Positions 16,102 to 23,560 of a stretch of 64,000 nt of DNA are shown piece by piece (the stretch's first letter is position 1; each line of letters starts with the position of its first letter). The DNA is from Herbidospora mongoliensis (GTDB taxonomy: Bacteria > Actinomycetota > Actinomycetes > Streptosporangiales > Streptosporangiaceae), in assembly GCF_001570545.1 (NCBI RefSeq), contig NZ_BBXD01000008.1, forward strand, positions 515,244-579,243, read 5' to 3'. The position numbers and the translations under genes are program-made. The notes below the pieces were generated by a model. It was not told the origin of the DNA. It saw only the letters and a program-made list of their open reading frames with translations, and made no database searches.

Positions 16102-16596
16102 TCAGTTGCCCACCGTGAACGTCAGGATGGTGCGGTCGTCAGGCTGCCCGTCCACATCGTTCTGCACCCGGATCTGCCTGGTGGCGCTCTGCCCCGGCCA
16201 CAGCAGGAACGTGCCGATGCTCCCCTTGCCCTTCAGCCAGGGAGTGTCCGCGCTGTCACCCTCGAAGAACCAGACGACGATGTTGTCGACGGTCAGAATG
16301 CCCGAGGCGGCCCACCGGAGCCGGTAGTAGATCTCGGTGCGGGTCTCCCCACCGCACTTCGCCCAGGCCTTGAAGCTTCTGGCCGGCCCGCCGATGCCTC
16401 CCGTCTTGCTACGCGGGAGGGTGGAGCGGCAGCGCTCGTTCTTGCCGAAATTCTCGTAATCCATCATGTCGAACGTGATGTTGACGGTCGCGGTCCGCTC
16501 GGCCAGGGCGGACGCCTCGGCAGCGGGTGCGAAAAGACCCAGAGAAAGGGCTCCCGCGGCGGCACTGAGGCCGAGAGAACGGACGATGCGGTTCAC
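16102..16596 (-). CDS. Secreted small protein, unknown function
   Basis: A 164-residue protein from a GTG at 16596 with AAAGGAG 8 nt upstream. The signal peptide is clear (VNRIVRSLGLSAAAGALSLGLFAPAAEASA, cut near residue 30). The mature part is beta-rich (TATVNITFDMMDYENFGKNERC, EIYYRLRWAASGILTVDNIVVWFFEGDS, GTFLLWPGQSATRQIRV, DRTILTFTVGN) and contains two cysteines. The family is not recognised; similar small beta proteins are common in the exoproteome of actinomycetes. It lies next to the integrase remnant at 16835, at the edge of the mobile region. Confidence 0.7.
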   Translation of the reverse strand: MNRIVRSLGLSAAAGALSLGLFAPAAEASALAERTATVNITFDMMDYENFGKNERCRSTLPRSKTGGIGGPARSFKAWAKCGGETRTEIYYRLRWAASGILTVDNIVVWFFEGDSADTPWLKGKGSIGTFLLWPGQSATRQIRVQNDVDGQPDDRTILTFTVGN

Positions 16597-16834
16597 CGGA
16601 ATCTCCTTTGGTGAGGACGACGCTGTCCGCAGTAAAAGCCGGTCCACTTGCAACGTGCCTTCGAGACACCTGCCTGACCGATGCAAGGACCCCCGCCGCG
16701 TAGCAGAGCCCGGCGACCACCAGGGCGGGACTCATACAGTGGCCAGGCCCACGGCGCAAAATGACCCCTCCGGGCCTCACAGCGGGGCCGATTTTGGAAC
16801 GGCGCGGCGCATATCTCGCATACAGGCACAGATC

Positions 16835-16921
16835 GAGGTCTACCGGCACCAGCTCAAGCCGGTGATCGCCAAAGGCGCTCACACGATGAACATCATCTTT
16901 GGTGACAAACCGTCGCCGTGA
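16835..16921 (+). pseudogene. C-terminal stump of a second tyrosine integrase
   Basis: Only the last 28 codons remain (EVYRHQLKPVIAKGAHTMNIIFGDKP then a stop). They match the end of the complete integrase at 27748-27834 residue for residue except at a few places, and include the catalytic Tyr-Arg-His block. Nothing integrase-like is found upstream. The stump lies outside the left att site, so it belongs to a different, earlier element that used the same tRNA-Pro target and has since been lost or replaced. Confidence 0.85.
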
Positions 16922-16959
16922 GTCTGAGCGAGTTGGCTCCCGAAGACCCTCAGAAACAG

Positions 16960-16994
16960 AAAAGGGCCTGACCCGCTCAGCGGATCAAGCCCTT
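16960..16994 (-). terminator. tRNA-type terminator hairpin, left (orphan) copy
   Basis: This is the same interrupted stem as at 27885-27920 (AAGGGC/GCCCTT, TGA/TCA, CCGCT/AGCGG) with TTTTCTG following on the minus strand. Next to the truncated tRNA copy it has no intact gene to terminate; it is a remnant of the earlier element. Confidence 0.7.
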
Positions 16995-17000
16995 ACCTGT

Positions 17001-17052
17001 TACTCCACCGTCGGGGTGGCGGGATTCGAACCCACGGCCTCTTCGTCCCGAA
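17001..17052. repeat. Left attachment site (52-bp att core, truncated tRNA-Pro)
   Basis: It is identical over 52 bp to 27927-27978. It contains the 3' 42 nt of tRNA-Pro (T arm, acceptor 3' strand and most of the anticodon arm) and stops at the first base of the anticodon loop. Identity breaks with G instead of C at 17053. There is no intact tRNA here, so this is the distal att site. Confidence 0.93.
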
Positions 17053-17216
17053 GGAAGATCAGGCTGTCTGAGGAGGTCGACGGGAGTCGATCGGGTGGCT
17101 CTGACTTGGGGGAGAAACCTGGGGAGGTCGGGGGGAGTCTGAGGCTGCCACAACACGGTGGCTCCCAAAAGTGGCTCCCGTAGCCCGGGTTCTGTCTCCT
17201 CCCAGGATCGGCACCG

Positions 17217-18377
17217 TCAGTCAGACGCTTGACCCCGCGTGACGACAGACCGAGGCGCGAGAGAAGTATCTCCATCCGTGATCATGTTTCTCTCTCGCAC
17301 TGAGGTGATCAGTGCTCTGAAAGCATGCGGAAGGGTATCCGGCTTGTGCCGTAGAGCTGTCTCCAGGTGGATCAGAAAAGCATGTAGCTCGGGATCCGAG
17401 ACAGATAGGGCATGCTCTCTAAGTCGGTCTATATCGCGGAAAACTTTAGCGTCTTCGTCCAATGGCTCGATAGTTACCAAATTTCTAGCCATGGCCATGA
17501 TGAAGTCGCTGATGGGGAGTGGCCGCCCTGTTTCCTCTGCTTGTTTGCCCCAATCGCCCATCCATCGCAAGTTGGCCCATAGGCGTGCCACTAATGCCTC
17601 CTCTAGCCAAGCTCTCACCTGCTCGCGGACCGCGATTTGTGGGCCAGTAAGTGTCCGCGAGGATATTGTCAGCTCAACAATTGCAGCCAACGCTGTGAGC
17701 GCAACACCGAGGGTTATTGATTTACTGAAATCTTCTGTGAAGACCTGAGTGGTTACGGCGGCCGTTCCACCCGCACTGAGAGCTCTTGCCGAGCTTCTCC
17801 ATCGCTGATGCCGCCGACGAATTTCGCTGTCGGGAACGTATCGATGGATTTCAGCGGCCATTTCCCAGCGGGCTGCGCCGGGCGCTTCGCCTTCACGCGC
17901 CTCGATAAGCACGCCATGTGCTTCGTTGAGCACCGCATCGGCGAATCGCTTTGCGCGATCTTCTTCATCGAGATGGTAGTGAGCGAAATCGAGCGCTTTC
18001 CGGCCTGGAGCGCTTTCGGCAGCTTCCTTGATCCAGGCTCGCAGCCGGTCATCGAAGGTGAGGCTGAGTCGACTCCGATAGTCGGGGAACCGAATCCCCC
18101 ATGTAATCTTTTCTCTGACCCAGCGACCCGTCCGGCGGAGTAGCCCAGAACGGTCTTGGTCAATGGGCAACTCGGTGATATCAAGTGCATCGCAGAAAGC
18201 GGTGGCCGCCTGCCCGACTTTCTCTGAGACAATGGTGTCGTCCTCGCTAAGTGCACGCGACACGGCCTGCCAGCGCAGATGCTTTAACCATCTTCTTTTT
18301 TCTAGAGTTTTCTTTCCAAATTGATACCAGCGCACACTTGCGCCGGCGTATCTAGCGACAGGGGGGTGTGCCGACAT
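17217..18377 (-). CDS. Element cargo protein of unknown function
   Basis: A 386-residue protein of lower-GC coding sequence. It is largely helical and charged; one hydrophobic stretch near residues 222-243 (ITLGVALTALAAIVELTISS) could span the membrane once or be buried. Notable segments are RALSEDDTIVSEKVGQAATAF near the N-terminus and ELHAFLIHLETALRHKPDTLPHAFRAL near the C-terminus. No catalytic motif was recognised. It lies immediately inside the left att site, the usual place of cargo such as defence or fitness genes, and reads toward the att site. Confidence 0.65.
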   Translation of the reverse strand: MSAHPPVARYAGASVRWYQFGKKTLEKRRWLKHLRWQAVSRALSEDDTIVSEKVGQAATAFCDALDITELPIDQDRSGLLRRTGRWVREKITWGIRFPDYRSRLSLTFDDRLRAWIKEAAESAPGRKALDFAHYHLDEEDRAKRFADAVLNEAHGVLIEAREGEAPGAARWEMAAEIHRYVPDSEIRRRHQRWRSSARALSAGGTAAVTTQVFTEDFSKSITLGVALTALAAIVELTISSRTLTGPQIAVREQVRAWLEEALVARLWANLRWMGDWGKQAEETGRPLPISDFIMAMARNLVTIEPLDEDAKVFRDIDRLREHALSVSDPELHAFLIHLETALRHKPDTLPHAFRALITSVRERNMITDGDTSLAPRSVVTRGQASD

Positions 18378-18608
18378 GCCTCAAGCCTATGACTAGCTGG
18401 TTGCTTCAAAGGTCCGTATCGATAGCGATTGCGTTACATCGGGCGGTTTTTGCCGTAGAACGCAACATCTAGTCAATTCGCGCCCTGCTTTGGGGTCGCA
18501 ATTGGGTGGATATGTCCAGACTGCTCACTATCTGGGTTGCATCACGAGCACTTGCAATGTGTGACGTTTTTGTGCACCCGAATGAAATTTGTCATGGTTG
18601 AGGCAAGT

Positions 18609-19271
18609 TCAATCCTTGTGGCCGCCGCTTCTTGCTATCCACCACCAAACGAAACTCGCGACTAGAAGCGAGACATTCCATGGACTGGCGTCTGTAAATT
18701 GACTAAACTCTTCGAGTTCTGCATATTCGACTGACCAGGTGAAAAGAATACAGAAGACCAGGACGAACGTTCCAGAAGCTAGGCCCAAAGCCTGTAGTTC
18801 CGGAGCCATAGAGCTCCACCATTGGCGGAGTAGATTCACGAGAGCTTCGTGATCGGCAAGTCCACCGTTGTCGGACGATACGGCAGCGGCTCTGTCTGAA
18901 TCAGTCCTATCGATACCACCCTGTGTTGCACTAGAGAAGTTCTCGCGCCGATAGCTGAGCAATGCCGGACTCTGGAGCGATGAAGCTTCGATGAAGCTCT
19001 GGGCAAGCCGTTCCAGGGCCGGGGCGAGGCGGGTGACGTCGTGCTTGGCGAGCATGGCGGAGTGCTGCTTGGCCAGGTTCTCCAGGGCCGGGGCGAGGCG
19101 GGTGACGTCGTGCTTGGCGAGCATGGCGGAGTGCTGCTTGGCCAGGTTCTCCAGGGCCGGGGCGAGGCGGGTGACGTCGTGCTTGACGGCCATGGAGTAG
19201 AGCTGCTTGGTGAGTCGCGACTCAGCGTCGAAAAGCGCAGACACATGGGGGCTTACCCGGCGGTTTGCCAT
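18609..19271 (-). CDS. Element cargo membrane protein with three 23-residue repeats
   Basis: A 220-residue protein. Residues about 29-97 contain KHDVTRLAPALENLAKQHSA-type units repeated two and a half to three times, each 23 residues, likely an extended amphipathic helix or coiled coil. A polar middle follows (SSDNGGLADHEALVNLLRQWW), then two membrane helices (about 165-180, SGTFVLVFCILFTWSV, and 195-213, NVSLLVASFVWWWIA). The N-terminus carries no signal, so the repeats are probably cytoplasmic with the helices at the C-terminus. The family is not recognised. The layout of a repeat sensor plus two C-terminal helices recalls membrane-acting effectors, but this is only a resemblance. Confidence 0.65.
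   Translation of the reverse strand: MANRRVSPHVSALFDAESRLTKQLYSMAVKHDVTRLAPALENLAKQHSAMLAKHDVTRLAPALENLAKQHSAMLAKHDVTRLAPALERLAQSFIEASSLQSPALLSYRRENFSSATQGGIDRTDSDRAAAVSSDNGGLADHEALVNLLRQWWSSMAPELQALGLASGTFVLVFCILFTWSVEYAELEEFSQFTDASPWNVSLLVASFVWWWIARSGGHKD
19012..19200. repeat. 69-bp tandem repeat (about 2.7 units)
   Basis: Units begin at 19012, 19081 and 19150 with a strict 69-bp period and almost no differences between copies. They encode the 23-residue helical repeat of the membrane protein on the minus strand. Near-perfect identity suggests recent copy-number change. Confidence 0.95.
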
Positions 19272-19388
19272 GCGCTGAGCCTACTTGATGATCAGTAGCC
19301 AAGCGTTTACGTAATGTGATATTGCAATACCGTCCGTGTTGCGGCCGAGGCGGCCTTTGATACTAAGATTGCGACTCAGGTTGCTGGG

Positions 19389-19619
19389 TTGAGTTTGACT
19401 GGACTTGGCGAGCTAGTCTTTGTGTCTCTACTGATTATCGCAGTGGTCTGCCAGCGAGCTTCTCTCGGGTTCTTTGCTTCTGATGAGGATGAGGACACCA
19501 CAGGAGGCGGGATGATCGCAGCCGTCAAAGAGCGACTAGTCCGCTGGTTCCGCACTGCCGCGCTCGTAGGCTCGAATCTACTCAGCGGGCTGGCCGTTGA
19601 GGCGGCAGTGTCGGGCTGA
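19389..19619 (+). CDS. Possible small membrane protein
   Basis: A 76-residue reading frame from a TTG. It contains one convincing hydrophobic helix (ELVFVSLLIIAVVCQ), an acidic patch (DEDEDTTGG) and a second part (KERLVRWFRTAALVGSNLL). No good ribosome site is visible and the start is uncertain, but the hydrophobic/acidic layout is not typical of an out-of-frame shadow and no gene opposes it. Confidence 0.35.
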   Translation: MSLTGLGELVFVSLLIIAVVCQRASLGFFASDEDEDTTGGGMIAAVKERLVRWFRTAALVGSNLLSGLAVEAAVSG

Positions 19620-19654
19620 GCCCAGCAACCGGGCTACCTTTTCGCGTCGCATTC

Positions 19655-19915
19655 TTAAGTGGTTTCGTTCGTCGGTGATTCCATGACGAAGCTACCCATG
19701 CCGGGCTCCGTTCGTATGAGCCCGTCCTGCCGCAGGGCGCGGTGAACCTTCTGGCCTGTCGCTGTGGCGATGCCGTAGATCTCCTGTAGCCCGAGGACGG
19801 ACGGCACCTGGTCGCCGGCAGAGAGCTCCCCGCGCTCGATCTGCCCCTTGATGTCCTCATACACCTGGACCCACCGGGGAATCCCCGGCTTCCACTCCAG
19901 CCCTTGATCAGCCAC
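19655..19915 (-). CDS. GntR-type winged-helix regulator (DNA-binding domain only)
   Basis: An 86-residue protein consisting almost only of a GntR winged helix: WVQVYEDIKGQIERGELSAGDQVPSVLGLQEIYGIATATGQKVHRALRQDGLIRTEPGMGSFV. No ligand-binding domain follows. Small GntR proteins control transfer in pSAM2-type elements (KorSA), and this one stands at the head of a divergent region, so a similar role is plausible. It starts at a GTG without an obvious ribosome site and may be leaderless. Confidence 0.8.
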   Translation of the reverse strand: MADQGLEWKPGIPRWVQVYEDIKGQIERGELSAGDQVPSVLGLQEIYGIATATGQKVHRALRQDGLIRTEPGMGSFVMESPTNETT

Positions 19916-20000
19916 ACGAACACGCTAGGTACGTGACGCCATGCCTAGCGAGATACGACATGCCTGGTGTGCTATAGCATGGTGTACTACGGTGGACGTC
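19916..20000. promoter_or_regulatory. Divergent control region between GntR gene and plus-strand gene
   Basis: An inverted repeat GCTAGG (19924-19929) / CCTAGC (19944-19949), two CATGCCT(A/G)G copies and a GCTATAGC palindrome containing a -10-like TATAGC lie in these 85 bp. They are good candidates for operators of the GntR protein and for the promoter of the 20001 gene. Confidence 0.5.
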
Positions 20001-20348
20001 ATGGTGACTCCCGAGAGCAAGCCTGACCCCGTGTCCCGCCAGGGGCGCGCAGAGGTTACGCCTGTGTGGGTGCCCTTCCAGAGCACCCGAGGTGATCGGT
20101 TCCGGGTATCCGAGACGGCCTGCTGCGGTGTCTATGAATGGGCCTGCCAGGGCGGATTGTATTTCATACTCCGCTACACCAAACAGAACGGATATGAGGA
20201 AACAGGAAGAGGGCTCTACCGGGAAGCCCGAGCCCTATGGGATGGCCTAACCATCGCACACAAACTCACGCACTCCAACGGTCGTCCGCCAGGAACGCAA
20301 AAGCCAGCCGAGAAAGACTTACCTACGAATAACTCTCAAGAACGGTGA
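20001..20348 (+). CDS. Hypothetical element protein
   Basis: A 115-residue protein from the ATG at 20001 (MVTPESKPDPV). The core reads VPFQSTRGDRFRVSETACCGVYEWACQGGLYFILRYTKQNGYEETGRGLYREARALWDGL. It is soluble and has three closely placed cysteines. It begins a plus-strand run of three genes ending with a double GntR regulator. The family is not recognised by name; proteins of this size and place are common in actinomycete elements. Confidence 0.6.
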   Translation: MVTPESKPDPVSRQGRAEVTPVWVPFQSTRGDRFRVSETACCGVYEWACQGGLYFILRYTKQNGYEETGRGLYREARALWDGLTIAHKLTHSNGRPPGTQKPAEKDLPTNNSQER

Positions 20349-20355
20349 TCCGCAA

Positions 20356-20649
20356 ATGACCCACAACAGTCGAGACCAGTTCATTCACCTCATGCGCTTA
20401 GCATGGGACCTTCGGATGGAAGGGATAGGATTATCGGTCAAGTTACAGCAAGGACAAGAGCCATTCTTGGAGATCCCCAGGGCTGTCGGCCCTCTGCGAG
20501 TGATGGCGTTTCTGCAACACAACGAGTGGAAGTTCACCTGGGGGCGGGGTCGAGAGAACTCGATATCCGCTCTCAGTGAGCAAGCCGCGTTGAGAATCTT
20601 GCGGCTTGCTCGAAGTGGCGACGAGCTAACGCGCGGCCCCGTCAGATAG
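20356..20649 (+). CDS. Hypothetical element protein
   Basis: A 97-residue soluble protein (MTHNSRDQFIHLMRLAWDL...). No motif was recognised; the middle (FLEIPRAVGPLRVMAFLQHNEWKFTWGRG) looks like a small alpha/beta domain. It lies 7 bp after the preceding gene and 9 bp before the double GntR gene, so it is almost certainly in one operon with both. Confidence 0.6.
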   Translation: MTHNSRDQFIHLMRLAWDLRMEGIGLSVKLQQGQEPFLEIPRAVGPLRVMAFLQHNEWKFTWGRGRENSISALSEQAALRILRLARSGDELTRGPVR

Positions 20650-20658
20650 GGGAGTCCC

Positions 20659-21093
20659 ATGACTTATCAGCAAATCGCCGTAATCGTTAGAGGCAGGATC
20701 CGAGAGTGCGAATACCCGGAAGGCGCTCTACTGCCCTCAGAGGCAACTCTTTGTGGTGAGTTTGGTGTGGCTCGCTCCACCATCAGGCGAGCTCTGGGGT
20801 TGTTAGAAGGCGAAGGGCTAATTGTCGCTATCCCCGCGAAGGGGCGACGCGTAAAGAGCAGCCCCATGCCTGTGCCATACCTGTACGCGACCATCGCAGA
20901 TGATATCCGTAGCCGAATTCGACATGAGAAGTTGCGAATGGGAGATCCTGTTCCGAGTGAGGCTGTGCTTCGCAAGCGTTATGGCGTCTCACGCAACACA
21001 ATCCGCCAGGCTCTTGCACTCCTTGAGAGGGATGGACTACTCGTGGTTCAGCTGGGAAGCGGGCGATTCGTAGGCACCGCTGCGGGCACCTAG
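20659..21093 (+). CDS. Tandem double GntR winged-helix protein
   Basis: A 144-residue protein made of two complete GntR-type DNA-binding domains and nothing else. Domain 1 (about 1-66): YQQIAVIVRGRIRECEYPEGALLPSEATLCGEFGVARSTIRRALGLLEGEGLI. Domain 2 (about 74-144): YATIADDIRSRIRHEKLRMGDPVPSEAVLRKRYGVSRNTIRQALALLERDGLLVV. The usual arrangement is one such domain plus an effector domain, with two domains supplied by dimerisation; here a single chain could read both half-sites. AGGGGAG precedes the ATG. It closes a three-gene operon. Confidence 0.85.
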   Translation: MTYQQIAVIVRGRIRECEYPEGALLPSEATLCGEFGVARSTIRRALGLLEGEGLIVAIPAKGRRVKSSPMPVPYLYATIADDIRSRIRHEKLRMGDPVPSEAVLRKRYGVSRNTIRQALALLERDGLLVVQLGSGRFVGTAAGT

Positions 21094-21103
21094 CCATTTT
21101 CCG

Positions 21104-21673
21104 TCAGAGGGAAACTTCTTCCGATTCGGCCATCAGCTCACGCCATGGAATATCCGTGGTTGTGATGATCTGGCCCTTCCCCACGAACCGTGAAGCCACG
21201 AAGAGACCCGCGTCATGAGCGGCCTGCCCCGCGTGACTGGCCGATGCGTCCGCGATGAGCCACGGTGTGAGGTCCCGCTCGAATGCGTCGACAACTGTCT
21301 TGAGAACGCAGCTCTCCGTGTCGATGCCGCAGATGTAGAAGTCTCTCCAGCCGTATTCCTGCGCGAGTCGGTCGCCCTCTTCGCTGAAGAAACTGTAGAT
21401 GGTCTTTTCGACGATGGCTGTTGCCTTGCTGGCCATCGGACTCAACTCCGGAACGATGTCGATCTCTGGTGACGTCTTCACTTTCGACCAGCGAATCAAG
21501 CGCTCGAATGGGCTTCCGTCATAGTTAAGATACCGGGTGAAGACTACCGATCCGCCAGCGGCCTGCCACTGTTCCACCAGAGGGGCGATCACCGATATGA
21601 CGGGGCTGGAATGCTCGGTGATGAAGCCGTTCTGCGCGTCAATGACGACCAGCACCGACGTCTTGTCGAACAT
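21104..21673 (-). CDS. Isochorismatase family cysteine hydrolase
   Basis: A 189-residue hydrolase. The catalytic triad is visible: Asp in VLVVIDAQNGF (near residue 12), Lys in AIVEKTIYSFF (near 90) and Cys in ICGIDTESCVLKTVVDAF (near 122). The family covers nicotinamidases, N-carbamoyl amidases and isochorismatases; the sequence does not decide which. GAGAGG lies 8 nt before the start and the gene follows the XRE-type regulator by 5 bp, so that regulator probably belongs to its operon. A nicotinamidase-like enzyme on a mobile element could touch NAD metabolism, but this is speculation. Confidence 0.85.
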   Translation of the reverse strand: MFDKTSVLVVIDAQNGFITEHSSPVISVIAPLVEQWQAAGGSVVFTRYLNYDGSPFERLIRWSKVKTSPEIDIVPELSPMASKATAIVEKTIYSFFSEEGDRLAQEYGWRDFYICGIDTESCVLKTVVDAFERDLTPWLIADASASHAGQAAHDAGLFVASRFVGKGQIITTTDIPWRELMAESEEVSL

Positions 21674-21678
21674 GGAAA

Positions 21679-22851
21679 TTACCTCTCCCGAGTTTCGCGA
21701 ATGATGTCGATGGCCTCAGACAGGCGGTCCGGTGTGCCGCTCGTGTCCAAAATCGCCATGCGCATGGTCTTGTGATATTCGGTCTCTTGTGGGCGCGCAT
21801 TGGTCAACCGGGATCGTGTCCCACGCAGAAAACGCCACCCGTACTGATCGGCGACTTGTGGGTCTTCCCCTTGCTCGATCTGGGTATTGATGAACTCGCA
21901 ATAGGACCAGATTGATTGCGTGGCGAGTTCGACGTTGACAATCTCGTGTTCCGCAAGCGCTCTTCGAGGCGCGGTCGGGTAGTAGACAACGCCCGACCAT
22001 GATGCGTATCCGATCGAGATTCCTTTGAAGCCGAACGCGGCTATTCCGCCGTGTTCAAATCCATCGGCCAATAGCGACCGCTCGACCAGTTCGGCGTGAT
22101 CTAAGGACGATCCCGACATCTCCGAGTCCCGCTCATGCAGGATCCTCGGAATGCACATGATTCGTAGGGCCGTATCCAGCTCATGGGACTGCCACGATGG
22201 CGCATGAACCCAATAAGCGCTGAGAACGTACGACGCGTTAAGGGAAGCGGACAGCGCCTCGGAAAGATGGCCCGATGCCCACGCCAAATCCCGGGCGTAG
22301 GTCTGTCGACGCCATATCGCGAGACTCGCGAGGTTGGGAAGCTCCAGTTCCTCGACGAGATGGAACATGGCCACGCCGAACGGCCACATGTAGAGAGCGC
22401 ACTTGCCGTGCACGTTGGGGACGTCGACACGATGACATTCGAGACCGAACATCGCGCCGGCGGAAACTGCGGACTGGCGTTCGATCAGCTCTGAGACCCG
22501 CGCCGGGCCGATATAGGCCGGAATGAACTTGTGCGACCGAACCCCGGAAAGAGGTCTCGGCGACACCTGCGCCGGCTCGATCGCCCCGAACAGTTCTTGC
22601 GTCGTGGCCTGGTAGACCGCGCAATACAGCTCGATATAGAGCGGGTCCTGACAGACGGCCTTCCCGGACTCGTGGCGGTAGATGGTCTTCTCGATCGAAT
22701 CGAGCTCTGGTAACCCGCGCGCCGCGCCCAACCGGTGCAACTCCTGAGCCGCGCGTCGTCTGCTCCAACCGAGCTTCTGACGTGCTGCGGTTAAGACGCG
22801 GTTCGGTTCTGACCGCTTGCCTGGGTCCCTGGAGAGGGGAACCTCGGACAT
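21679..22851 (-). CDS. Large XRE-type helix-turn-helix regulator
   Basis: A 390-residue protein with an N-terminal helix-turn-helix (about 17-75: RVLTAARQKLGWSRRRAAQELHRLGAARGLPELDSIEKTIYRHESGKAVCQDPLYIELYCAVY), the kind found in many mobile-element and secondary-metabolism regulators of actinomycetes. The long C-terminal part (about 110-390) lacks obvious TPR signatures but is rich in helices and aromatic residues (LASLAIWRRQTYARDLAWASGHLSEALSASL). It is transcribed just before an isochorismatase-family hydrolase and probably governs it. AGGACA upstream supports the ATG start. Confidence 0.75.
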   Translation of the reverse strand: MSEVPLSRDPGKRSEPNRVLTAARQKLGWSRRRAAQELHRLGAARGLPELDSIEKTIYRHESGKAVCQDPLYIELYCAVYQATTQELFGAIEPAQVSPRPLSGVRSHKFIPAYIGPARVSELIERQSAVSAGAMFGLECHRVDVPNVHGKCALYMWPFGVAMFHLVEELELPNLASLAIWRRQTYARDLAWASGHLSEALSASLNASYVLSAYWVHAPSWQSHELDTALRIMCIPRILHERDSEMSGSSLDHAELVERSLLADGFEHGGIAAFGFKGISIGYASWSGVVYYPTAPRRALAEHEIVNVELATQSIWSYCEFINTQIEQGEDPQVADQYGWRFLRGTRSRLTNARPQETEYHKTMRMAILDTSGTPDRLSEAIDIIRETRER

Positions 22852-23194
22852 CAGTCGTGTCCTCTCGTGTCCACTCCTGTCATCTGCCGGTCAGGGGTTC
22901 CAACTCCGAAGCTGATGACATGACACAGAGACACCGACCAAACGGCCGTCGAGCTCCCCCTCAAAGCGCATCGCGGAACTTCCGGAAATTGCCTGGTGCC
23001 GGTTGCACGTCATCTGACCTGCCCGTAACTGGGGAATTTCGGGGACTTGCCAAGGCTAGACGGGACGCACTCAACCTGTCCCGTCCTGTATCGATCCTTC
23101 CACTTTCGGCATCGAAGATTTCGCGAATTCCCCGAACGAAGCGATCTCCGCACCCGCCAGACCCGACCACCGACGTGGAAGGGAGGTGATCGAT
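22852..23194. promoter_or_regulatory. Gene-free divergent region with several inverted repeats
   Basis: These 343 bp separate the XRE-type gene from the plus-strand transfer operon. Seen here: an inverted pair TGTCATC (22878-22884) / GATGACA (22914-22920), a TTCCGGAA palindrome (22980-22987), and GGGGAATT (23031-23038) facing AATTCCCC (23126-23133). No coding frame is convincing. In pSAM2-type elements this kind of region holds repressor operators and sometimes the cis-acting transfer site; either would fit. Confidence 0.45.
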
Positions 23195-23323
23195 TTGAGG
23201 ATCCCGATTGGCGGCACGTACGCGGACCGGTGCCCGTGCGGTGCTCTCACCCACCAGTTCGGCGGGTGCTGCCGCAAGTGCACCCGACGTTTCCGCTGGC
23301 TCCGCCGCCAGACCCTCCATTAG
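23195..23323 (+). CDS. Small cysteine-rich (zinc-ribbon-like) protein
   Basis: A 42-residue protein from a TTG with a near-perfect AAGGGAGGTGAT ribosome site 7-8 nt upstream. It contains CPCGALTHQFGGCCRKCTRRF: five cysteines spaced CxC...CCxxC plus a histidine, able to hold one zinc ion, in a strongly basic context. It is the first gene of the plus-strand transfer operon. Tiny zinc-binding proteins of this type are frequent next to transfer genes in actinomycete elements; the role is unknown. Confidence 0.65.
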   Translation: MRIPIGGTYADRCPCGALTHQFGGCCRKCTRRFRWLRRQTLH

Positions 23324-23343
23324 CGCCGAGAGGAGTACGTCCC

Positions 23344-23553
23344 ATGTTCGTGATCATCTCGATCGCCGCATTCGGGTTCGCCCTGACCCTGACCGCCTTC
23401 ATGCACGCAGTGATCGTCATGAAGCGAGAGGACAGAGCCGCAAGCCGGTCGCGCACTCACCGCACCGCAACGGCCGCGATCTCCCAGCGCGCCATGGGAC
23501 TGCACGTTATCGACGACATCGACCAGCGCCCCGTGACCTACGGAAGGAGGTGA
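23344..23553 (+). CDS. Small membrane protein of the transfer operon
   Basis: A 69-residue protein from ATG 23344, with GAGAGGAG 9 nt upstream. One N-terminal helix (VIISIAAFGFALTLTAFMHAVIV) is followed by a basic cytoplasmic tail (MKREDRAASRSRTHRT). It resembles the small Spd-type spread proteins of conjugative actinomycete elements in size and place, not in any motif I can name. Confidence 0.6.
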   Translation: MFVIISIAAFGFALTLTAFMHAVIVMKREDRAASRSRTHRTATAAISQRAMGLHVIDDIDQRPVTYGRR

Positions 23554-23560
23554 CTACACC

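Larger units (their letters stand above)
16835..17052. repeat. Left copy of the integrase-end/att direct repeat
   Basis: This 218-bp stretch is a direct repeat of 27748-27978. It comprises the integrase 3' end, a hairpin and the 3' part of tRNA-Pro. It differs from the right copy by scattered substitutions and a 12-bp plus 1-bp length difference, so the two copies have diverged and are not a recent duplication. Confidence 0.9.

Noticed and set aside
17011..17052. Second tRNA-Pro gene
   Set aside because: Only the 3' 42 nt are present; the acceptor 5' strand and D arm are missing, so it is an att remnant.
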